Below, in pieces: positions 33,574 to 40,470 of a stretch of DNA of 64,000 nt. The notes beneath the pieces are model-generated. The model saw only the letters and a program-made list of their open reading frames with translations. It was not told the origin of the DNA and did not search any database. Both the position numbers and the translations under genes were made by a program. How positions within the stretch are numbered: the first letter of the stretch is position 1; every line of letters starts with the position of its first letter. Origin of the DNA: Hymenobacter aerophilus DSM 13606 (GTDB taxonomy: Bacteria; Bacteroidota; Bacteroidia; Cytophagales; Hymenobacteraceae); contig NZ_KB907804.1 in assembly GCF_000382225.1 (NCBI RefSeq), forward strand, positions 124,001 through 188,000, read 5' to 3'.

Positions 33574-34343
33574 AGCACGGTTTTTACGGGTTCGTGGAGG
33601 CGGAGCGCGTTTTCAATCACCACGCTTGCCACGCCGGCATTCAGCGCCGCAAAGGCGTTATCGAGCTTGGGCACCATGCCGGCGGCTACTGCGCCGGCCG
33701 CTTTCAGCTGGGCGTAGTCGGCGGCCGTCAGGCGCTCAATCACCGAACTATCGTCGTTCACATCGGCCAGCACGCCGTCTTTCTCGAAGCAGAAATGCAG
33801 CTCTACGGCCCGCCGCGGGGCCAGCGCCACGGCCACGGCGCTGGCAATGGTATCGGCGTTGGTGTTGAGCAGCTGGCCCTGGCCGTCGTGGGTGATGGCG
33901 CAGAGCACGGGCAGCAAACCGGCCCGTAGCAGCAGCTCCAGCAGGCCGGTGTTCACGGCGTCGGCCGGCAAATCGCCCACAAAGCCGTAGTTGATGGCGC
34001 CCACCGGCCGGCGCACGGCCCGGATGGCGTTGCCATCGGCCCCCGAGAGGCCGAGCGCGTTGACGCCGGCCGCCTGCAGCCCGGCCACCAGCTGTTTGTT
34101 GGTTTTGCCGGCGTAAAACATCGTTACAATGTCGAGCGTGGCGGCGTCGGTGATGCGGCGGCCCTGCACCAGCTGCGGCTCGTGGCCCAATTGGGCGAGA
34201 AGCTGGCTGGCCCCGCGGCCGCCGCCGTGCACCAGCAGCCGGGGCCCCGGCACCTGGGCCAGCGCGGCCACAAAGCGGCTCAGCTGGGCCGGCTCGTCGA
34301 GAATGGCGCCGCCGATTTTATAGATTTTCAGGGTTTCAGCCAT
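33561..34343 (-). CDS. argB: Acetylglutamate kinase
   Basis: A 260-residue amino-acid kinase. It phosphorylates N-acetylglutamate (or the succinyl form in relatives). Motifs are YKIGGAIL (8-15), LLVHGGGRGASQLL (36-49, the substrate and phosphate loop) and LGLSGADGNAIRA, with a KDGV stretch towards the C-terminus. No long N-terminal extension of the arginine-sensitive hexameric type is seen, although regulation cannot be judged from this. First gene of the leftward arm, 564 bp from the divergent GNAT gene, with its stop overlapping the following M20 gene. Confidence 0.94.
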   Translation of the reverse strand: MAETLKIYKIGGAILDEPAQLSRFVAALAQVPGPRLLVHGGGRGASQLLAQLGHEPQLVQGRRITDAATLDIVTMFYAGKTNKQLVAGLQAAGVNALGLSGADGNAIRAVRRPVGAINYGFVGDLPADAVNTGLLELLLRAGLLPVLCAITHDGQGQLLNTNADTIASAVAVALAPRRAVELHFCFEKDGVLADVNDDSSVIERLTAADYAQLKAAGAVAAGMVPKLDNAFAALNAGVASVVIENALRLHEPVKTVLCRS

Positions 34344-34453
34344 AGCACGCTTGTGGGGAGAATGAGCAGACGGCCGCCGGGGCAGGGCCAGTCAGTGGGG
34401 CCCGCGGAATTTTTTTTGCGGCTGCCGCGGCAAAGTTTCCGAAAAAAAACATT

Positions 34454-34461
34454 TACGTTTG
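34454..34461 (+). promoter_or_regulatory. -7 box (TACGTTTG) of the rightward arg operon
   Basis: An exact TAnnTTTG match 66 bp before the short leader ORF and about 450 bp before the GNAT gene. A TTTC at 34435 could serve as an imperfect upstream element. If used, the transcript would have a leader of roughly 440 nt. Confidence 0.55.
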
Positions 34462-34526
34462 CAACGCTTTCCGGCATTCGCTCACTTTTAAATCCGGAAA
34501 GCCCCGCCGCCCCGCGGCACTCGCAT

Positions 34527-34595
34527 ATGATTCACCTCTCTACCCCTGCGCTTCTGCGACGACCAAACCTGGTCGTGCGAATTATGCCAGCTTAA
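34527..34595 (+). CDS. 22-codon leader ORF of the arginine operon
   Basis: ATG to TAA, 22 sense codons, starting with MIHLSTPALL, then two adjacent Arg codons (34557-34562) and a third at 34578, ending RIMPA. It is too short to be a normal protein and lies in a long leader upstream of the GNAT gene, so it could be an attenuator peptide responding to arginyl-tRNA. Inside it ACGACCA/TGGTCGT forms a 7-bp hairpin, and the stop overlaps a perfect 16-bp palindrome. Only three Arg codons are present, so the attenuation idea is tentative; the remaining leader to 34907 has several GC-rich hairpins but no clear terminator with a T tract. Confidence 0.4.
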   Translation: MIHLSTPALLRRPNLVVRIMPA

Positions 34596-34601
34596 GCTGG
34601 C
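34586..34601. promoter_or_regulatory. Perfect 16-bp palindrome in the arg leader
   Basis: GCCAGCTTAAGCTGGC is self-complementary and spans the last codons and stop of the leader ORF. It could be a repressor operator or an RNA hairpin; which cannot be decided here. Confidence 0.5.
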
Positions 34602-34907
34602 CGCACTGGTATTGCCGGGTTCTTCGTCGCCGAAGAGCCGGTTCGGGGCCCGCCCATCGGCCCGCCCCCGAGAAATTCCCCGAATCAACTGCCCCCTGGT
34701 CCGAGTGTAAGCTTCCGCGTGTTTTTTCCGGCCCGGTGCCGGAACGCCCCGCCCTCCCGGTTCGCCGCCGCCGAGCCCGCCGCCTAAGCGCGGCGGCCGG
34801 TTGCTTTCGGCGCCTGCTGCTCCGCTGTTTCTGCGAGCCGGCGCTGCCTGCCTACGTTCGTGTTTCCACGCCTGCGGCCCTGTTGGGCCGCTAACCGACC
34901 CTCCGAC

Positions 34908-35477
34908 ATGTTGCTCCGAGTCGCCGAAGCTGCCGATGCGCAGCACGCCGAAACCCTGTGCCACTGGTATGCCGAATCGGCCCGTCAGCGGGGCGTGGGC
35001 ATTGCCAAGCGCGACCCTAACTATCTGATTAAGAAGATGGAAAAGGGTGATTCCATCATCGCCTTTCTTGACGGGGCGCTGGCTGGTTTCTGCTATATCG
35101 AGACCTTTGAAGACGCCAAGTTCGTGGTCAATTCCGGGCTGATTGTGAACATGGAGCTGCGACAGGAGGGCCTGGGGCGCGCCATCAAAGAGCGCGTGTT
35201 CGAGCTGTCGCGCACGAAGTATCCAGCGGCCAAAATCTTCGGCATCACCACCAGCGCGGCCGTGATGAAAATCAACTCCGAGCTGGGCTACCGGCCCGTT
35301 ACGTTTCCCGAACTCACCCAGAGCGAGGATTTCTGGAAGGGCTGCGCGAGCTGCAAAAACTACCCGATTCTGCAGGAAAATGAGCGGCGTATGTGCCTGT
35401 GCACCGGCATGGTGTACGACAAACTAAACGACCGTTTCAGCCAGCAAACCATCTCAGTATTGAGTAGTGAGACGTGA
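34908..35477 (+). CDS. GNAT-family N-acetyltransferase, candidate amino-acid N-acetylglutamate synthase
   Basis: A 189-residue acetyltransferase. The ATG at 34908 is preferred to 34860 because it gives MLLRVAEAAD and follows the palindromic leader. The acetyl-CoA site is suggested by LRQEGLGRAIKERVF (residues near 85-100). A Cys-rich tail follows (CASCKNY and CLCTG). As first gene of the rightward arg operon and with no other argA/argJ in the window, the probable role is the first acylation of glutamate. The last codons (VLSSET) and the TGA stop are made of a GTGAGTA heptad array. Confidence 0.8.
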   Translation: MLLRVAEAADAQHAETLCHWYAESARQRGVGIAKRDPNYLIKKMEKGDSIIAFLDGALAGFCYIETFEDAKFVVNSGLIVNMELRQEGLGRAIKERVFELSRTKYPAAKIFGITTSAAVMKINSELGYRPVTFPELTQSEDFWKGCASCKNYPILQENERRMCLCTGMVYDKLNDRFSQQTISVLSSET

Positions 35478-35585
35478 GTAGTGAGTATGAAAAAGTGCGG
35501 TGGCTTAACTCATTTAAGGGTTTGCCCGGCTCGTTCTTTCCCACTCGTCATTCCTCTCACTACTCAATACCCACTACTCAATACT
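35460..35585. repeat. Inverted pair of GTGAGTA/CACTACT heptad arrays, overlapping a gene end
   Basis: TTGAGTA, GTGAGAC, GTGAGTA, GTGAGTA (35460-35487) opposes CACTACT, CAATACC, CACTACT, CAATACT (35558-35585). The left array starts inside the GNAT reading frame and contains its stop codon (35475-35477). The right array ends 4 bp before the argG start codon. Confidence 0.9.
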
Positions 35586-35589
35586 AGAC

Positions 35590-36780
35590 ATGAAAAAGAA
35601 AGTCGTTTTAGCCTACAGCGGCGGCCTCGATACCTCGTTTTGTGCGGTGTACCTGACCCGCGAGCTGGGGCTGGAAGTGCACACGGTTATCGTGAATTCG
35701 GGTGGGTTTTCCGCTGCCGAGCTGGCCGCCATTGAGGCGCGGGCCTACGAGCTGGGCTCCTCCCGGCACGAGGTAATCGACGTAACCCAGCGCTTTTATC
35801 GGGACTGCCTGCGCTACCTGATTTTCGGGAACGTGCTCAAAAACGACACGTATCCGCTGAGCGTAAGTGCCGAGCGCATGTTCCAGAGCCTGGCGCTGGC
35901 CGAGTACGCCCGCGCCCATCAGGCCGACTACATTGCCCACGGCAGCACCGGCGCCGGCAACGACCAGGTGCGCTTCGATGTGGCCTTTTCGGTGATTGCG
36001 CCGGCCACTGAAATCATCACGCCCATCCGCGACCTTAAACTTTCGCGGCAGGCCGAAATCGACTTTCTCAACCAGCACGGCTTCGAAATGAGCTGGGAAA
36101 AGGCGAAATACTCTATTAACAAGGGCATCTGGGGCACCAGCGTGGGCGGCGTCGAAACGCTGACTTCGCGCGAGGCCCTGCCGGAAAGTGCCTACCCGTC
36201 GCAGTTGCAGCGCCAGGATTCGGAGCGCGTGGAAATCACGTTTGAACGCGGTGAGCCCGTGGCTTTGAATGGACAGAAAATGGAGCCGGTAGCCCTGATT
36301 CAGCAGCTGAACGAGCTGGGCGCGGCCTTTGCCATCGGCCGCGATACGCACGTGGGCGACACGATTCTGGGCATCAAGGGCCGGGTGGGGTTTGAGGCGC
36401 CCGCGCCGCTCATCCTCATCAAGGCCCATCACCTGCTCGAAAAGCACACGCTCAGCCGCTGGCAGCTGCTGCACAAGGATTACGTGGCCAATTGGTACGG
36501 CACGCTGCTGCACGAGGCCCAGTACCTCGACCCGGTGATGCGCGACTTCGAGGCCCTGCTCGAATCGAGCCAGGCGCGGGTGTCGGGCACGGTGTTCGTG
36601 ACCTTGCAGCCCTACCGCTTCGAGCTGCAGGGCGTGGAGTCGAAGTTCGACATGATGCAGTCGAAGGTGGCCACCTACGGCGAGGAAAATAACGCCTGGG
36701 ACGGCCGTGACGCCCAGGGCTTCATCAAAATTTTCAGCAACCAGCTGAAGATTCATTCCTCTTTCGACGATGAAAATTAA
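35590..36780 (+). CDS. argG: Argininosuccinate synthase
   Basis: 396 residues; condenses citrulline and aspartate with ATP. The N-terminal ATP-pyrophosphatase motif AYSGGLDTS (residues 8-16) and the GSTGAGNDQVRFD-type stretch (HGSTGAGNDQVRFDVAF) identify it, followed by NKGIWGTSVGG and a C-terminal SKFDMMQSKVATYGEENNAWD. Length and organisation resemble the Bacteroidota type. The end overlaps the argC start by 11 nt (ATGAAAATTAA), implying coupled translation. Confidence 0.96.
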   Translation: MKKKVVLAYSGGLDTSFCAVYLTRELGLEVHTVIVNSGGFSAAELAAIEARAYELGSSRHEVIDVTQRFYRDCLRYLIFGNVLKNDTYPLSVSAERMFQSLALAEYARAHQADYIAHGSTGAGNDQVRFDVAFSVIAPATEIITPIRDLKLSRQAEIDFLNQHGFEMSWEKAKYSINKGIWGTSVGGVETLTSREALPESAYPSQLQRQDSERVEITFERGEPVALNGQKMEPVALIQQLNELGAAFAIGRDTHVGDTILGIKGRVGFEAPAPLILIKAHHLLEKHTLSRWQLLHKDYVANWYGTLLHEAQYLDPVMRDFEALLESSQARVSGTVFVTLQPYRFELQGVESKFDMMQSKVATYGEENNAWDGRDAQGFIKIFSNQLKIHSSFDDEN

Positions 36781-37750
36781 AGTCGGCATAGTGGGCGGCG
36801 CGGGCTACACGGCTGGCGAACTAATCCGCATTCTGCTCCATCATGAATACGCCGAATTAGGCGCCATCGTGAGCTCCTCCAACGCGGGCAACGCGGTGCA
36901 CCAGGTGCACGACGACTTGGTGGGCGAAACGGAACTGCGCTTTGCCACCGAACTGGCCGGCGACGAGGACGTGGTGTTTTTGTGCCTGGGTCACGGCAAT
37001 TCCAAGGCGTGGCTTCAGAAAAACACGCTGCCCGAAAGCACCGCCATTATCGACCTGAGCAACGATTTCCGCCTGGCGGCCGATGCGGAATTTGCCGGTC
37101 GCGAGTTCGTGTACGGATTGCCGGAGCTGAACCGCAGCCGCATCCAGCAGGCCCAGAGCATTGCCAATCCGGGCTGTTTTGCCACGGCTATTCAGCTGGC
37201 GCTGCTGCCGCTGGCCCAGGCCGGCCGGCTCACGGATGATGTGCACGTGTCGGCCATTACGGGCAGCACGGGGGCGGGGCAGGGGCTGGCAGAAACGGTG
37301 CATTTCTCATGGCGCAGCAACAACGTGTCCATCTACAAGCCCTTCACGCACCAGCACCTCGGCGAAATCGGCGAGAGTCTGGCGCAGCTCCAGCCGCAGT
37401 TGGGCGCGGATATTCACTTCATTCCCTACCGGGGCAATTTCGCGCGGGGCATTTTCGCCAGCGTTTACACGCCCTCGGAGTTGACCCAGGACGAGGCGCG
37501 GGCGCTGTACCAACAGTTTTACGCCGACGCGCCGTTTACCACGGTGTCGGATAAGGAAATTCACCTCAAGCAGGTGGTTAATACTAATAGGTGCCTGCTA
37601 CATGTGCAGAAGGTAGGCAAGCAGCTGCTGATTACCTCAGCAATTGATAATCTGGTGAAAGGCGCGTCGGGCCAAGCGGTGCAGAATATGAACCTGCTAT
37701 TTGGGCTGCCGGAAACGACGGGGTTGATTTTGAAAGCGGTTAATTTCTAG
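36770..37750 (+). CDS. argC: N-acetyl-gamma-glutamyl-phosphate reductase
   Basis: 326 residues; reduces acetylglutamyl-phosphate with NADPH. It has GGAGYTAGEL (9-18), the catalytic Cys136 in IANPGCFATA, and the middle GSTGAGQGL and HQHLGEI segments of the dehydrogenase family. Its start overlaps argG. Normal length for the short type I enzyme. Third gene of the rightward operon. Confidence 0.96.
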   Translation: MKIKVGIVGGAGYTAGELIRILLHHEYAELGAIVSSSNAGNAVHQVHDDLVGETELRFATELAGDEDVVFLCLGHGNSKAWLQKNTLPESTAIIDLSNDFRLAADAEFAGREFVYGLPELNRSRIQQAQSIANPGCFATAIQLALLPLAQAGRLTDDVHVSAITGSTGAGQGLAETVHFSWRSNNVSIYKPFTHQHLGEIGESLAQLQPQLGADIHFIPYRGNFARGIFASVYTPSELTQDEARALYQQFYADAPFTTVSDKEIHLKQVVNTNRCLLHVQKVGKQLLITSAIDNLVKGASGQAVQNMNLLFGLPETTGLILKAVNF

Positions 37751-37776
37751 CATTCCACCAATTACCCAAGCTGTAA

Positions 37777-38031
37777 ATGGCACTCCAAATTTGTCCGAAA
37801 TGCAAGGAGCATGCCTTTACCTGGTACATATCAGAAAACAATGCGGGTGGGGAAGTTACCATCTGGCAGTGCGCGAGTTGCGAATACTACGCTTTCGAGT
37901 ATGACGAGCGTATGTCAAGACCTTGTCCACACTGTGGCTCAGGACAGGAGTCAAAATTACTCGACCAGGAGAATGAATACTGGTGGTGCTACTGCTGTAA
38001 CAGTACTAATGTGGTTGCTTCGTTTAAATAG
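37777..38031 (+). CDS. Small zinc-ribbon protein inserted in the arg operon
   Basis: An 84-residue protein with nine Cys, eight of them arranged as likely zinc ligands: Cys6/Cys9, Cys32/Cys35, Cys50/Cys53 and a Cys71/73/74 cluster. It looks like two small zinc ribbons (CPKC...CASC and CPHC...CYCC) with tryptophan-rich edges. No DNA-binding family is recognised. The spacing to argC (26 bp) and argD (17 bp) is tight, so it is co-transcribed. The local sequence is less GC-rich than argC and argD around it, which suggests a later insertion. A regulatory or stress role in the operon would be a guess. Confidence 0.75.
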   Translation: MALQICPKCKEHAFTWYISENNAGGEVTIWQCASCEYYAFEYDERMSRPCPHCGSGQESKLLDQENEYWWCYCCNSTNVVASFK

Positions 38032-38048
38032 TTAATAGCCCAAAAACC

Positions 38049-39191
38049 ATGGAGCTTTTCAACGTGTATCCGCTCGTCAACATCACGCCCGTGCGCGCAC
38101 TCGGCGCGAAACTCTGGGACGATAAGGGACAAGAGTACCTGGATTTCTATGGTGGCCACGCCGTTATTTCCATCGGCCACAGCCACCCGCACTACGTGCA
38201 GCGCCTCACCGAGCAACTGCAACACATCGGCTTCTACTCCAACTCGGTGCAGATTCCGATTCAGACGGAGCTGGCCCGCAAGCTGGGCCAGGTATCGGGC
38301 TACGAGGACTACGCGCTGTTTTTGTGCAATTCGGGCGCCGAGGCTAATGAGAATGCGCTGAAGCTGGCTTCCTTCCATACCGGCAAAACCCGCGTAGTGG
38401 CCTTTCGAGGCGCGTTTCATGGCCGTACCAGCGGCGCGGTGGCCGCCACCGACAACCCCAAAATTGTGGCGCCATTCAACGCCGGCCACGCCGTCAGCTT
38501 CCTCGAATACGACCTGGCGGCGGTAGAAGCCACGCTGCAAGCCGGGGGCGTGTGCGCCGTAATTATCGAGCCGATTCAGGGCGTGGGCGGCATCATCATG
38601 CCTGCCGATGAATTCCTGCAAGGCTTGGCAGCGCTGTGCCGGCAGTATGGCGCGCTGCTCATTGCCGATGAGGTGCAGAGCGGTTACGGCCGCAGCGGCA
38701 AGTTCTTTGCCCACCAGCACGCCGACATCCGGCCCGATATTATTTCGGTGGCCAAGGGCATGGGCAACGGCTTTCCCATCGGCGGCATCCTGATTTCGCC
38801 CGAGTTAAACGCCTCCTACGGACTGCTGGGCACCACCTTCGGCGGCAACCACCTGGCCTGCGCCGCTGCCCTGGCCGTGCTCGAAGTCATCGAGAACGAA
38901 AAGCTGCTTACCCACGCTACCGAGCTGGGCGGCTACCTCCGCACGGAGTTGCTGGCCCACGCCGGCGCCGAAGAAATCCGCGGCCGGGGCCTAATGGTGG
39001 GCATCAAGTACAACTTCCCCATCAAGGAAATCCGCGACCAGCTGCTCACCGAGCACCACATTTTCGTGGGCAACGCCTCCGACCCCACGGTGCTCCGACT
39101 ACTGCCGCCGCTCAACATCACGCGGGCCGAGGTTGACCGGTTTTTTGGGGCCTTGTACGCGCTGGTGCCGGTTGCAGTCAGAACGGTGTAG
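38049..39191 (+). CDS. argD: Acetylornithine/succinylornithine aminotransferase
   Basis: 380 residues, a class III PLP transaminase. It shows the cofactor phosphate motif NSGAEANE (94-101), the EVQSGYGRSG segment with the conserved Asp207 and the PLP lysine Lys236 in ISVAKGMGNG. It transfers the amino group to acylated glutamate semialdehyde. The C-terminal end is supplied by a repeat: the last codons and the TAG stop lie in the arm of the element at 39185-39294. Confidence 0.95.
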   Translation: MELFNVYPLVNITPVRALGAKLWDDKGQEYLDFYGGHAVISIGHSHPHYVQRLTEQLQHIGFYSNSVQIPIQTELARKLGQVSGYEDYALFLCNSGAEANENALKLASFHTGKTRVVAFRGAFHGRTSGAVAATDNPKIVAPFNAGHAVSFLEYDLAAVEATLQAGGVCAVIIEPIQGVGGIIMPADEFLQGLAALCRQYGALLIADEVQSGYGRSGKFFAHQHADIRPDIISVAKGMGNGFPIGGILISPELNASYGLLGTTFGGNHLACAAALAVLEVIENEKLLTHATELGGYLRTELLAHAGAEEIRGRGLMVGIKYNFPIKEIRDQLLTEHHIFVGNASDPTVLRLLPPLNITRAEVDRFFGALYALVPVAVRTV

Positions 39192-39294
39192 AGACGCATA
39201 CTTGCGTCTCGTCGTTGAACGGCCCACACCCGAACGACCCCAGTTTACCAACAACGTCAGCAACGATTGAGACGCGAATACGCGTCTCTACACC
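39185..39294. repeat. Paired inverted hairpins (GAGACGC family) between argD and carA
   Basis: The arms GGTGTAGAGACGCATACTTG... (39185-39217) and its inverted, slightly diverged copy (39261-39294) are each a hairpin of GAGACGC/GCGTCTC type. The TAG stop of argD lies inside the left arm. Half an element of the same family is at 43702-43737. Confidence 0.92.
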
Positions 39295-39301
39295 CCACGC
39301 C

Positions 39302-40390
39302 ATGTCCCAAACAGTAAAACTTGTTCTCGAAGACGGCACCGAAATCCAGGGCGAGTCCTTCGGCGCGTTCACCTCCGCCGCGGGCGAGGTGGTGTTCAGC
39401 ACGGCCATGACGGGCTACCCCGAAAACCTGACCGACCCGTCCTTCGCCGGCCAGATTCTGGTGCTGACTACTCCCATGGTGGGCAACTACGGCGTGCCTG
39501 GCGAGGAGCTCTACGAATCGATTTCCCGCATTTTCGAGTCCGACAAAATCCACGTGGCCGGGCTGGTGGTCAACTACTACTCCCAGGAGCACAGCCACTG
39601 GAACGCCGCCAAATGCCTGGGCGACTGGCTGAAGGAGTACAACATCCCCGGCATCTGCGGCGTCGATACGCGCATGCTGACCAAGAAGCTGCGCGAAAAC
39701 GGTGCGCTGCTGGGCAAAATCGTGGCCGACGGGCAGGACCTGCCCCTGCACGACCCCAACCTTGACAACCTGGTGGCCCAGGTGAGTCCGGCCGGGGTGC
39801 AGCACTATGGCCACGGCCAGCACAAAATCGTGCTCGTCGACTGCGGCACCAAGACCAACATCCTCCGCTGCTTCCTGGAGCGCGACGTGGAGCTGATCCG
39901 CGTGCCCTGGGACTACGATTTCACCCAGCTCGACTACGACGGCCTGTTTCTGAGCAACGGTCCCGGCGACCCCAAGCTATGCGAAGCCACCATCGGGCAC
40001 CTGCGAAAAGCGCTAACCCAGGACAAGCCGATTTTCGGCATCTGCCTGGGCTCCCAGCTCATGGGCCTGGCGGCGGGCGGCGACACGTTCAAGCTCAAGT
40101 ACGGCCACCGCAGCCACAACCAGCCCGTCAAACTCACCGGCACCCAGCGCTGCTACATCACCAGCCAAAACCACGGCTTCGCGGTCGATACCGCCACGCT
40201 GCCCGCCGAGTGGCAGATGCTGTTTGAGAACCTGAACGACGGCACCTGCGAAGGCATCAAGCACCAAACCAAGCCGTTCTTCTCCACCCAGTTCCACCCC
40301 GAGGCCGCCGGCGGGCCAGAGGATACGGAGTTTCTGTTCGATGACTTTTTGACGGCGGTGGCGGAGTATAAGAGTAGCGCTGGAAGATAA
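39302..40390 (+). CDS. carA: Carbamoyl-phosphate synthase small subunit
   Basis: 362 residues. The N-terminal domain starts with VLEDGTEIQGESFGA, followed by the glutamine amidotransferase domain with the catalytic Cys248 in FGICLGSQ and the His/Glu pair in FHPEAAGGPEDTEF. It releases ammonia from glutamine for CarB. The ATG at 39302 is chosen because the upstream frame from 39215 runs through the repeat. Followed by carB after 80 bp, with a single arm of another repeat in between. Confidence 0.96.
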   Translation: MSQTVKLVLEDGTEIQGESFGAFTSAAGEVVFSTAMTGYPENLTDPSFAGQILVLTTPMVGNYGVPGEELYESISRIFESDKIHVAGLVVNYYSQEHSHWNAAKCLGDWLKEYNIPGICGVDTRMLTKKLRENGALLGKIVADGQDLPLHDPNLDNLVAQVSPAGVQHYGHGQHKIVLVDCGTKTNILRCFLERDVELIRVPWDYDFTQLDYDGLFLSNGPGDPKLCEATIGHLRKALTQDKPIFGICLGSQLMGLAAGGDTFKLKYGHRSHNQPVKLTGTQRCYITSQNHGFAVDTATLPAEWQMLFENLNDGTCEGIKHQTKPFFSTQFHPEAAGGPEDTEFLFDDFLTAVAEYKSSAGR

Positions 40391-40396
40391 TAAGCG

Positions 40397-40424
40397 AAGA
40401 TGCTTCGGCTCCGCTCAACATGAC
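40397..40424. repeat. Solo arm of the GTCATnCTGAG repeat between carA and carB
   Basis: A single right arm, ending GCTCAACATGAC, that matches the end of the inverted repeat at 10994-11089. No left partner is present. Confidence 0.7.
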
Positions 40425-40470
40425 ATTCTGATTGCTCCTCCAGACGTTCAAAAAGAACCCAACCCTTAGA

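Noticed and set aside
34182-34595. Long plus-strand ORF ending at the leader stop
   Set aside because: Most of it is antisense to argB. Only the last 22 codons lie downstream of the promoter box and were kept as a leader ORF.
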